From: Panulirus ornatus
Taxonomy: Eukaryota > Arthropoda > Malacostraca > Decapoda > Palinuridae
DNA length: 64,000 nucleotides
Assembly: GCF_036320965.1 (NCBI RefSeq)
Contig: NC_092249.1
Span: 11,915,447 to 11,979,446, forward strand
Reading direction: 5' to 3'
Under the pieces are notes generated by a model. That model did no database searches, was not told the DNA's origin, and saw only the letters and a program-made list of their open reading frames with translations. Made by a program: the position numbers and the translations under genes. Positions 45,403 through 55,884 of this stretch are shown here, in pieces (the stretch's first letter is position 1; each line of letters starts with the position of its first letter).

Positions 45403-45664
45403 GAGGCAAGAGAACTTATGTGAAGAAAATGAGTGAGGTTTGAGTAATTGTACAGTACTTGTACAGAGGAGAAGGCATGGCTAGCCTGGTCGTCACATTT
45501 TGATGATACAAAAAGTGAGACAAGCAATCCTAAAATGGAGAGTGTAAGATGGTTTCGAGCAGCACTTTAACATTCCTTAGTTGGCAAGGTAGAATCACCC
45601 TGGGTGGCTGCTGTCAACAGCCTACTACCTATCAAATGAATAATGACTTCATTTGAACATTTGA
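45403..45664. other. Unassigned intron sequence
   Basis: No repeat or coding signal recognised. Confidence 0.45.
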
Positions 45665-45830
45665 ACACAACCATACTTTAGCTATCATGTACAATGTGCT
45701 AAAACCAAAGCCCACCATTCAGTGCCAAGCACACCAGACTATTCCTTGATTTATCCTGAGTGCTCCATATGCTGTAGTTCAGCCCAGTGACAACACCTCA
45801 CCCACTCTTTACAAGGTATCAGCAGACTGA
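45665..45830 (-). mobile_element. Relic of RTE 3'UTR
   Basis: AGCTATCATGTACAATGTG and the following blocks align with the reverse complement of the type A 3'UTR just after the ORF, with heavy divergence. It lies about 200 bp downstream of the MRPL38 donor at 46023. Confidence 0.55.
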
Positions 45831-46023
45831 ATATGGTTTATAGCCATGACACATGAGATAATGACACATGAGATAATTCTACTGTCTAAAAAGAACATGA
45901 CTGAGGATGTAAATTTTGTAAACATACCTATACAGAAGAAAAGCACTTTATCTGTACATCAATCACCAACAATGTATTAACGTCCTATGAAAGACTGTAG
46001 AGATTAAGTAATAAAATACTCAC

Positions 46024-46142
46024 ATAAACCATTGGAGGCATTCAGACTCATTATCCAACAGATTGCCATCTGGATTTGTGAGTATCAATGTCCATAGGTC
46101 ATCAGGCTTACTCCGGAACTGGACTGAAGGCTTTGCTGCAGC
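46024..46142 (-). CDS. MRPL38: MRPL38 internal exon (mitochondrial ribosomal protein L38), upstream of the two exons seen
   Basis: Read on the minus strand, this 119-nt exon encodes 39 codons plus 2 nt, beginning A-A-A-K-P-S-V-Q-F and ending N-E-S-E-C-L-Q-W-F. The stretch LWTLILTNPDGNLL matches the start of the PEBP-like domain of MRPL38, a protein of the mitochondrial large ribosomal subunit. A polypyrimidine tract and AG acceptor (46144-46143) precede it. A GTGAGT donor follows at 46023-46018. The two leftover bases (AT) join the single leading A of the exon at 9065-8907 to give an isoleucine codon, keeping frame with no gap relative to animal MRPL38. Upstream exons must lie to the right of the window or be hidden by repeats. 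The alternative, another PEBP-family gene, is less likely because the next exon carries the MRPL38-type HIDFSE sequence. No frameshift or stop is present. Confidence 0.9.
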
Positions 46143-46254
46143 CTGAAAGAACAGATGAACCAAAATATAGTAAAAGCCCTTTAATGTTTACACAAGAAAA
46201 CACAAACTAGTATGCAATGAAATGAAAAAGCTAAATAAACCAATAGCTAGAGAT

Positions 46255-46389
46255 GGAGTACGAACAAACGTGACCTTTTTTGTCTGTTTTCCTGGCACTA
46301 CCACACTAAAGCAGGGGGTAGTGATGCTATTTCCTGTGGAGCAGGGTAGTGCCAGGAGTGGATGAAGGCAAGCAAATATGAATATGTAT
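46255..46389 (+). mobile_element. Relic RTE 3' terminal blocks
   Basis: It contains TTTTCCTGGCACTACCACACT and a GGGGTAGTGATGCTATTTCC block, matching the first hairpin block of the long 3'UTR, then TATG/TATA-rich DNA. It lies just upstream of the MRPL38 acceptor at 46143. The next RTE copy begins in its microsatellite. Confidence 0.6.
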
Positions 46390-49300
46390 ATGTGTATACA
46401 TATAGTGAGAGGACAAGAGCAATGGAAGGAGTAGCACTACTCCTGAATCAGGAGTTGTGGGAGTATGTGATAGAGTGTAAGAAAGTAAATTCTAGATTGA
46501 TATGGGGAAAACTGAAAGTTGATGGAGAGAGATGGGTGATTTTTGGTGCATATGCACCTGGGCATGAGAAGAAAGATCATGAGAGGCAAGTGTTTTGGGA
46601 GCAGCTGAATGAGTGTGTTAGTGGTTTTGATGCACAAGACCGGGTTATAGTGATGGATGATTTGAATGCAAAGGTGAGTAATGTGGCAGTTGAGAGAATA
46701 ACTGGTATAAATGGAGTGTTCAGTGTTGTAAATGGAAATGGTGAAGAACTTGTAGATTTATGTGCTGAAAAAGGACTGGTGATTGGGAATACCTGGTTTA
46801 AAAAGCGAGATATACATAAGTATACATATGTAAGTAGGAGAGATGGATTACATGTTAATTGATAGACGCACGAAAGAGAGACTTTTGGATGTTAATGTGC
46901 TGAGAGGTGCAACTGGAGGGATGTCTGATCATTATCTTGTGGAGGCGAAGGTGACGATTTGTGGGGGTTTTCAGAAAAGAAAGAAAAGAAGAGAGAATGT
47001 TGGGGTGAAGAGAGTGGTGAGAGTAAGTGAGCTTGGGAAGGAGACTTGTGTGAGGAAGTACCAGGAGAGACTGATTACAGAATGGAAAAAGGTGAGAACA
47101 AAGGAGGTAAGGGGAGTGGGGGAGGAATGGGATGTATTTAGGGAAGCAGTGATGGAGTGCACAAAAGATGCTTGTGGCATGAGAAGCATGGGAGGTGGGT
47201 TGATTAGAAAAGGTAGTGAGTGGTGGGATGAAGAAGTAAGATTATTAGTGAAAGAGAAGAGAGAGGCATTTGAACGATTTTTGCAGGGGAAAAATGCAAA
47301 TGAGTGGGAGAGGTATAATAGAAAGAGGCAGGAGGTCGAGAGAAAGGTGCAAGAGATGAAAAAGAGGGCAAATGAGAGTTGGGGTGAGAGAGTATCATTA
47401 AATTTCAGGGAGAATAAAAAGTTGTTTTGGAAGGAGGTAAATAAAGTGCGTAAAACAAGGGAGCAAATGGGAACTTCAGTGAAGGGGGCTAATGGAGAGG
47501 TGATAACAAGTAGTGGTGATGTGAGAAGGAGATGGAGTGAGTATTTTGAAGGTTTGTGGAATGTGTTTGATGATAGAGTGGCAGATATAGGGTGTTTTGG
47601 TCAAGGTGGTGTGCAAAGTGGGATGGTTAGGGAAAATGATTTGGTAAATAGAGAAGAGGTAGTAAAAGCTTTACGGAAGATGAAAGCCGGCAAAGCAGCA
47701 GGTTTGGATGGTATTGCAGTGGAATTTATTAAAAAAAGGGGGTGACTGTATTGTTGACTGGTTGGTAAGGTTATTTAATGTATGTATGATCCATGGTGAG
47801 GTGCCTGAGGACTGGCAGAATGCTTGCATAGTGCCATTGTACAAAGGCAAAGGGGATAAGAGTGAGTGCTCAAATTACAGAGGTATAAGTTTGTTGAGTA
47901 TTCCTGGTAAATTATATGGGAGGGCATTGATTGAGAGGGTGACGGCATGTACAGAGCATCAGATTGGGGAAAGGCAGTGTGGTTTCAGAAGTGGTAGAGG
48001 ATGTGTGGATCAGGTGTTTGATTTGAAGAATGTATGTGAGAAATACTTAGAAAAACAAATGGATTTGTATGTAGCATTTATGGATCTAGAGAAGGCATAT
48101 GATAGAGTTGATAGAGATGCTCTGTGGAAGGTTTTAAGAAGTTGTTAGAAGCAGTGAAAAGTTTTATCAAGGATGTAAGGCATGTGTACGTGTAGGAAGA
48201 GAGAAAAGTGATTGGTTCTCAGTGAATGTAGGTTTGCGGCAGGGGTGTGTGATGTCTCCATGGTTGTTTAATTTGTTTATGGATGGGGTTGTTAGGGAGG
48301 TGAATGCAAGAGTTTTGGAAAGAGAGGCAAGTATGCAGTCTGTTGTGGATGAGAGAGCTTTGGAAGTGAGTCAGTTGTTGTTCGCTGATGATACAGCACT
48401 GGTGGCTGATTCATGTAAGAAACTGCAGAAGCTGGTGACTGAGCTTGGTAAAGTGTGTTCAAGAAGAAAGTTAAGAGTAAATGTGAATAAGAGCAAGGTT
48501 ATTAGGTACAGTAGGGTTAAGGGTCAAGTCAATTGGGAGGTAAGTTTGAATGGAGAAAAACTGGAGGAAGTGAAGTGTTTTAGATATCTGGGAGTGGATC
48601 TGGCAGCGGATGGAACCATGGAAGCGGAAGTGAATCATAGGGTGGGGGAGGGGGCGAAAATTCTGGGAGCCCTGAAGAATGTTTGGAAGTCGAGAACATT
48701 ATCTCGGAAAGCAAAAATGGGTATGTTTGAAGGAATAGTGGTTCCAACAATGTTGTATGGTTGCGAGGCGTGGGCTATGGATAGAGTTGTGCGCAGGAGG
48801 GTGGATGTGCTGGAAATGAGATGTTTGAGGACAATGTGTGGTGTGAGGTGGTTTGATCGAGTAAGTAATGTAAGGGTGAGAGAGATGTGTGGAAATAAAA
48901 AGAGTGTGGTTGAGAGAGCAGAAGAGGGCGTTTTGAAATGGTTTGGTCACATGGAGAGAATGAGTGGGGAAAGATTGACCAAGAGGATATATGTGTCAGA
49001 GGTGGAGAGAACGAGGAGAAGTGGGAGACCAAATTGGAGGTGGAAAGATGGAGTGAAAACGATTTTGAGTGATCGGGGCCTGAACATGCAGGAGGGTGAA
49101 AGACGTGCAAGGAATAGAGTGAATTGGATTGATGTGGTATACCAGGGTCGACGTGCTGTCAATGGATTGAACCAGGGCATGTGAAGCGTCTGGGGTAAAC
49201 CATGGAAAGTGTGTGGGGCCTGGATGTGGAAAGGGAGCTGTGGTTTTGGTGCATTATCACATGACAGCTAGAGACTGAGTGTGAATGAATGGGGCCTTTG

Positions 49301-49590
49301 GTGTCTTTCCTAGCACTACCTCGCACACATGAGGGGGGAGGGGGTTGTTATTCCATGTGTGGCGAGGTGGCGATGGGAACAGATAAAGGCAGACAGTATG
49401 AATTGTGTACATGAGTATATATGTATATGTCTGTGTGTGTATATATCTGTGTACATTGAGATGTATAGGTATGTATATTTGCGTGTGTGGACGTGTATGT
49501 ATATACATGTGTATGTGGGCGGGTTGGGCCATTCTTTCGTCTGTTTCCTTGCGCTACCTCGCTAACGCGGGAGACAGCGACAAAGCAAAA
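46390..49590 (+). mobile_element. RTE-like type A copy, nearly full length, frameshifted
   Basis: The copy starts inside the endonuclease (SERTRAMEGVALLLNQELWEY) and includes the rest of it: GDLNAKV is changed to D-D-L-N-A-K-V, and SDHYLVEAK is intact. The linker, RT and C-terminal domain follow, ending GRRAVNGLNQGM. The long type A 3'UTR ends near 49590. Breaks include a deletion after GDGQR near 46843, an extra A in an A run near 47735, a 19-20 bp deletion near 48141 (YGVGGK lost) and a lost T near 48166. FADD (about 48382) is intact. From 46808 on it is duplicated at 51268. Confidence 0.9.
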
Positions 49591-49811
49591 TAACAATAAA
49601 AATATGTGTATATATGTGTATGTCTTTGTATGTGTATGTATGTATGTTGATAGGCATATGCTTATGTGTGTATATGTGCATGTATGTGTGTGTATATACA
49701 TGTGTGTATATGAGTGGATGGGCCATTCTTTGTCTGTTTCTTGGTGCTGCCTTGCTGACAAGGGAAACAGTGAAAAAGTATAACAAAGAAAATAATGATA
49801 ATATTTTTCCA
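46808..49811 (+). repeat. Direct repeat of 3.0 kb, left copy
   Basis: Begins AGATATACATAAG inside the RTE endonuclease and ends at TTTTTCCA after the RTE tail and a relic 3' block. It is almost identical to 51268-54270, with an offset of 4460 bp that drops to 4459 after an A-run difference at 47735. The RTE frameshifts near 48141 and 48166 are shared; the A insertion is private to this copy. Confidence 0.93.
49591..49803 (+). mobile_element. GT-rich microsatellite and relic RTE-type 3' hairpin block
   Basis: TATG/TGTG repeats are followed by GGGCCATTCTTTGTCTG and TTCTTGGTGCTGCCTTGCTG, the 3' terminal block of an older RTE subfamily, with a perfect 7-bp stem CTGTTTC (49734-49740) to GAAACAG (49764-49770). 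The tail AACAAAGAAAATAATGATAA follows. Confidence 0.7.
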
Positions 49812-51271
49812 GATTTTTTTTTTTTTTTTTTTTTATACTTTGTCGCTGTCTCCCGCGTTTGCGAGGTAGCGCGAGGAAACAGACGAAAGAAATGGCCCAA
49901 CCCCCATACACACGTACATACACACGTCCACACACGCAAATATACATACCTACACAGCTTTCCATGGTTTACCCCAGACGCTTCACATGCCTTGATTCAA
50001 TCCACTGACAGCACGTCAACCCCTGTATACCACATCGCTCCAATTCACTCTATTCCTTGCCCTCCTTTCACCCTCCTGCATGTTCAGGCCCCGATCACAC
50101 AAAATCTTTTTCACTCCATCTTTCCACCTCCAATTTGGTCTCCCTCTTCTCCTCGTTCCCTCCACCTCCGACACATATATCCTCTTGGTCAATCTTTCCT
50201 CACTCATTCTCTCCATGTGCCCAAACCATTTCAAAACACCCTCTTCTGCTCTCTCAACCACGCTCTTTTTATTTCCACACATCTCTCTTACCCTTACGTT
50301 ACTTACTCGATCAAACCACCTCACACCACACATTGTCCTCAAACATCTCATTTCCAGCACATCCATCCTCCTACGCACAACTCTATCCATAGCCCACGCC
50401 TCGCAACCATACAACATTGTTGGAACCACTATTCCTTCAAACATACCCATTTTTGCTTTCCGAGATAATGTTCTCGACTTCCACACATTTTTCAAGGCTC
50501 CCAAAATTTTCGCCCCCTCCCCCACCCTATGATCCACTTCCGCTTCCATGGTTCCATCCGCTGACAGATCCACTCCCAGATATTGATTGAGAGGGTGAAG
50601 GCATGTACAGAGCATCAGATTGGGGAAGAGCAGTGCGGTTTCAGAAGTGGTAGAGGATGTGTGGATCAGGTGTTTGCTTTGAAGAATGTATGTGAGAAAT
50701 ACTTAGAAAAGCAAATGGATTTGTATGTAGCATTTATGGATCTGGAGAAGGCATATGATAGAGTTGATAGAGATGCTCTGTGGAAGGTATTAAGAATATA
50801 TGGTGTGGGAGGCAAGTTGTTAGAAGCAGTGAAAAGTTTTTATCGAGGATGTAAGGCATGTGTACGTGTAGGAAGAGAGGAAAGTGATTGGTTCTCAGTG
50901 AATGTAGGTTTGCGGCAGGGGTGTGTGATGTCTCCATGGTTGTTTAATTTGTTTATGGATGGGGTTGTTAGGGAGGTAAATGCAAGAGTCCTGGAAAGAG
51001 GGGCAAGTATGAAGTCTGTTGGGGTTGAGAGAGCTTGGGAAGTGAGTCAGTTGTTGTTCGCTGATGATACAGCGCTGGTGGCTGATTCATGTGAGAAACT
51101 GCAGAAGCTGGTGACTGAGTTTGGTAAAGTGTGTGGAAGAAGAAAGTTAAGAGTAAATGTGAATAAGAGCAAGGTTATTAGGTACAGTAGGGTTGAGGGT
51201 CAAGTCAATTGGGAGGTGAGTTTGAATGGAGAAAAACTGGAGGAAGTGAAGTGTTTTAGATTTTTCCAGAT
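49804..51271 (-). mobile_element. Twin-primed RTE-like type B insertion with 11-bp target-site duplication
   Basis: TTTTTCCAGAT flanks both ends (49804-49814 and 51261-51271). From the left come poly(T), 3' hairpin, 3'UTR and C-terminal coding on the minus strand up to YLGVDLSADG (50580). The strand then flips and 50581-51260 reads plus from IERVKACTEHQ through motifs A, B and C (FADD) to EEVKCFR. In the intact element CFR is immediately followed by YLGVDL, so both pieces derive from one RNA broken at one codon. The internal junction has a 2-3 bp overlap (TAT). This is the classic LINE twin-priming inversion. Confidence 0.93.
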
Positions 51272-54270
51272 ATACATAAGTATACATATGTAAGTAGGAG
51301 AGATGGATTACATGTTAATTGATAGACGCGCGAAAGAGAGACTTTTGGATGTTAATGTGCTGAGAGGTGCAACTGGAGGGATGTCTGATCATTATCTTGT
51401 GGAGGCGAAGGTGACGATTTGTGGGGGTTTTCAGAAAAGAAAGAAAAGAAGAGAGAATGTTGGGGTGAAGAGAGTGGTGAGAGTAAGTGAGCTTGGGAAG
51501 GAGACTTGTGTGAGGAAGTACCAGGAGAGACTGATTACAGAATGGAAAAAGGTGAGAACAAAGGAGGTAAGGGGAGTGGGGGAGGAATGGGATGTATTTA
51601 GGGAAGCAGTGATGGAGTGCACAAAAGATGCTTGTGGCATGAGAAGCATGGGAGGTGGGTTGATTAGAAAAGGTAGTGAGTGGTGGGATGAAGAAGTAAG
51701 ATTATTAGTGAAAGAGAAGAGAGAGGCATTTGAACGATTTTTGCAGGGAAAAAATGCAAATGAGTGGGAGAGGTATAATAGAAAGAGGCAGGAGGTCGAG
51801 AGAAAGGTGCAGGAGATGAAAAAGAGGGCAAATGAGAGTTGGGGTGAGAGAGTATCATTAAATTTCAGGGAGAATAAAAAGATGTTTTGGAAGGAGGTAA
51901 ATAAAGTGCGTAAAACAAGGGAGCAAATGGGAACTTCAGTGAAGGGGGCTAATGGAGAGGTGATAACAAGTAGTGGTGATGTGAGAAGGAGATGGAGTGA
52001 GTATTTTGAAGGTTTGTGGAATGTGTTTGATGATAGAGTGGCAGATATAGGGTGTTTTGGTCAAGGTGGTGTGCAAAGTGGGATGGTTAGGGAAAATGAT
52101 TTGGTAAATAGAGAAGAGGTAGTAAAAGCTTTACGGAAGATGAAAGCCGGCAAAGCAGCAGGTTTGGATGGTATTGCAGTGGAATTTATTAAAAAAGGGG
52201 GTAACTGTATTGTTGACTGGTTGGTAAGGTTATTTAATGTATGTATGATCCATGGTGAGGTGCCTGAGGACTGGCAGAATGCTTGCATAGTGCCATTGTA
52301 CAAAGGCAAAGGGGATAAGAGTGAGTGCTCAAATTACAGAGGAATAAGTTTGTTGAGTATTCCTGGTAAATTATATGGGAGGGCATTGATTGAGAGGGTG
52401 ACGGCATGTACAGAGCATCAGATTGGGGAAAGGCAGTGTGGTTTCAGAAGTGGTAGAGGATGTGTGGATCAGGTGTTTGATTTGAAGAATGTATGTGAGA
52501 AATACTTAGAAAAACAAATGGATTTGTATGTAGCATTTATGGATCTAGAGAAGGCATATGATAGAGTTGATAGAGATGCTCTGTGGAAGGTTTTAAGAAG
52601 TTGTTAGAAGCAGTGAAAAGTTTTATCAAGGATGTAAGGCATGTGTACGTGTAGGAAGAGAGAAAAGTGATTGGTTCTCAGTGAATGTAGGTTTGCGGCA
52701 GGGGTGTGTGATGTCTCCATGGTTGTTTAATTTGTTTATGGATGGGGTTGTTAGGGAGGTGAATGCAAGAGTTTTGGAAAGAGAGGCAAGTATGCAGTCT
52801 GTTGTGGATGAGAGAGCTTTGGAAGTGAGTCAGTTGTTGTTCGCTGATGATACAGCACTGGTGGCTGATTCATGTAAGAAACTGCAGAAGCTGGTGACTG
52901 AGCTTGGTAAAGTGTGTTCAAGAAGAAAGTTAAGAGTAAATGTGAATAAGAGCAAGGTTATTAGGTACAGTAGGGTTAAGGGTCAAGTCAATTGGGAGGT
53001 AAGTTTGAATGGAGAAAAACTGGAGGAAGTAAAGTGTTTTAGATATCTGGGAGTGGATCTGGCAGCGGATGGAACCATGGAAGCGGAAGTGAATCATAGG
53101 GTGGGGGAGGGGGCGAAAATTCTGGGAGCCCTGAAGAATGTTTGGAAGTCGAGAACATTATCTCGGAAAGCAAAAATGGGTATGTTTGAAGGAATAGTGG
53201 TTCCAACAATGTTGTATGGTTGCGAGGCGTGGGCTATGGATAGAGTTGTGCGCAGGAGGGTGGATGTGCTGGAAATGAGATGTTTGAGGACAATGTGTGG
53301 TGTGAGGTGGTTTGATCGAGTAAGTAATGTAAGGGTGAGAGAGATGTGTGGAAATAAAAAGAGTGTGGTTGAGAGAGCAGAAGAGGGCGTTTTGAAATGG
53401 TTTGGTCACATGGAGAGAATGAGTGGGGAAAGATTGACCAAGAGGATATATGTGTCAGAGGTGGAGAGAACGAGGAGAAGTGGGAGACCAAATTGGAGGT
53501 GGAAAGATGGAGTGAAAACGATTTTGAGTGATCGGGGCCTGAACATGCAGGAGGGTGAAAGGCGTGCAAGGAATAGAGTGAATTGGATCGATGTGGTATA
53601 CCAGGGTCGACGTGCTGTCAATGGATTGAACCAGGGCATGTGAAGCGTCTGGGGTAAACCATGGAAAGTGTGTGGGGCCTGGATGTGGAAAGGGAGCTGT
53701 GGTTTCGGTGCATTATTACATGACAGCTAGAGACTGAGTGTGAATGAATGGGGCCTTTGGTGTCTTTCCTAGCACTACCTCGCACACATGAGGGGGGAGG
53801 GGGTTGTTATTCCATGTGTGGCGAGGTGGCGATGGGAACAGATAAAGGCAGACAGTATGAATTGTGTACATGTGTATATATGTATATGTCTGTGTGTGTA
53901 TATATCTGTGTACATTGAGATGTATAGGTATGTATATTTGCGTGTGTGGACGTGTATGTATATACATGTGTATGTGGGCGGGTTGGACCATTCTTTCGTC
54001 TGTTTCCTTGCGCTACCTCGCTAACGCGGGAGACAGCGACAAAGCAAAATAACAATAAAAATATGTGTATATATGTGTATGTCTTTGTATGTGTATGTAT
54101 GTATGTTGATAGGCATATGCTTATGTGTGTATATGTGCATGTATGTGTGTGTATATACATGTGTGTATATGAGTGGATGGGCCATTCTTTGTCTGTTTCT
54201 TGGTGCTGCCTTGCTGACAAGGGAAACAGTGATAAAGTATAACAAAGAAAATAATGATAATATTTTTCCA
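51268..54270 (+). repeat. Direct repeat of 3.0 kb, right copy, containing RTE-like type A element
   Basis: Near-identical to 46808-49811. Its RTE frame is open from 51303 to 52607 (434 codons, endonuclease C-terminus to motif A, ending at the shared deletion near 52600) and again from 52681 to 53643 (320 codons, motif B to GRRAVNGLNQGM, FADD near 52842). The run of A's near 52195 is of normal length, so the frame is better preserved than in the left copy. The type A 3'UTR ends near 54050. Confidence 0.93.
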
Positions 54271-54522
54271 TACTTCACTGCTTCCTGTGTTATTGAGACT
54301 GCACCAGGAACACACAAAGAAAGGTCGTATGTGCATGTATGTGTGTGTATATACATGTGTGTATATGAGTGGATGGGCCATTCTTTGTCTGTTTCTTGGT
54401 GCTGCCTTGCTGACAAGGGAAACAGTGATAAAGTATAACAAAGAAAATAATGATAATATTTTTCCATACTTCACTGCTTCCTGTGTTATTGAGACTGCAC
54501 CAGGAACACACAAAGAAAGGTT
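54131..54522. repeat. Tandem duplication, 196-bp unit
   Basis: Two units, the second beginning near 54327, carry the same GT microsatellite, relic hairpin block GTGCTGCCTTGCTGACAAGG, TATTTTTCCATACTTCACTG and ATTGAGACTGCACCAGGAAC. The period measured between the TATTTTTCC positions is 196 bp (54261 and 54457). It follows the right end of the 3-kb repeat. Confidence 0.88.
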
Positions 54523-55860
54523 GTATTTACTCACATCCATTCTATAGTTGTCATCAGCAATACACCAAAACCACATCTCATTACCCACAATCAGGCCCCA
54601 AAGACCTTTCCATGGTTTCCTTTCTGCTTCACATGTCCCAGTTCAGTCCACAGTTCAGTCCACTGACAGCATTATGCCCCCTGTATAACACATCATTCAA
54701 TTTCACTCTACCTTGTCACACCTTTCACCCTTATGTATGTTCAGTTTGGTCTCCCCTTTCTCCTCTTCCCTTCCACTTCTGACAAACATATCCTCTTTGT
54801 CAACCTTTCTACACTCTGTAAGTCCAAACCACCTAAGCACATCCTCTTGCACTCTATCAACCCCACTCTTCTTATTACACCTTTCTCTTACCCTTTTGTT
54901 ATTTACTTGATTAAAGCAACTCACAGACATAATGTCCTCAAACGTTTCATTCCCAACACTTCTGCCCTCTTCTGTATGTCATCTACAGCCTATGCCTTAC
55001 ATCCATACATCAACAGAACTACTACACTTTTAAACATACCCATCTTTGCCCTTCCACATAACAACCTCTCTTTCCACACATTCCTCAGTGCTCCAAGAAC
55101 CTTTGCCACCTCATCCACCCTAAGACTCACTTCTGCCTCCATGGTTCCATTTGTTGTCAAATCCACTCCTAAGTATCTGAAACACTTCAATTCTTCCAAA
55201 TTTTCTCCATCCAAACTCACACCCTAATCAACCTGCCCTCTGCTCTGTTAAACCTAATATCCTTGCTATCATTCACGTTTATTCTCAACTTTGCCCTATT
55301 CAATATTCTCTCAAACTCATTCAAAAACCACAGTTCCTCAGCTGAATCTGCGACTAGTTTTGTGTTACCAGCAAACAAGTGATTCACTTACCAGACCAAC
55401 TTCACCCCCTACAGGCTGCATACTCACCTCTCCCTCCAAGACCTCCCTAACCAACCTATTCATAAACAAAATAAACAGCCATGGTGACATCAAACACCCA
55501 TACCACAGATCATCCTTCACCTGGACCTGCTCTCTCTCCTCTTCCTACTCGTACTAATGCTTTACGTTCCTGATACAAACTTCTCACTTCTTCTAGTAGC
55601 TTTCCTCCTACACCATGTATCTGAAAGATCTTCCACAAGGCATCTCTAACAATGTCATCTACTTTCTCCTGATCAATAAATTCCAGACACAAATCCTTTT
55701 CTTTCTCTAAGTATTTCTCACACACATTCCATAAAGAAAACAACTGATCCACACATACTGTATCACTCATGAAACCTCACTATTCCTCCCCAGTCTGATC
55801 TTCTGTACATGCCGTCACCCTCTCCATCACAACTCTCCCATACAATTAATCAGGAACACA
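54455..55860 (-). mobile_element. Very old RTE-like copy, RT to 3' end
   Basis: The minus-strand copy is heavily diverged: the 3' block near 54465-54520, the C-terminal domain (VLRWFGLTE, near 54840), YLGVDLTTNGTMEAEVS (near 55150) and RT motif A remnant near 55680. Many stops. It lies head to head with the plus copy at 55885. Confidence 0.75.
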
Positions 55861-55884
55861 CATTAAACTTATATCCCTTACACT

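Larger units (their letters stand above)
9066..46023 (-). other. MRPL38: MRPL38 intron of about 37 kb filled with nested retrotransposons
   Basis: The interval runs from the GTGAGT donor at 46023 to the CAG acceptor at 9066 and is 36,958 bp in this assembly, including two nominal 100-N gaps. It separates two exons whose codon phases match (2+1). It holds most of the RTE, SINE-like, jockey-like and CR1/L2-like copies annotated below. Elements on both strands create long inverted repeats inside what should be one primary transcript. The true length is uncertain because of the gaps and the repeats next to them. Confidence 0.8.

Noticed and set aside
53800..54520. Regularly spaced repeats suggestive of a CRISPR-like array
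   Set aside because: The repeats are a microsatellite and a two-unit tandem duplication. There are no conserved short repeats with unique spacers, and the genome is eukaryotic.
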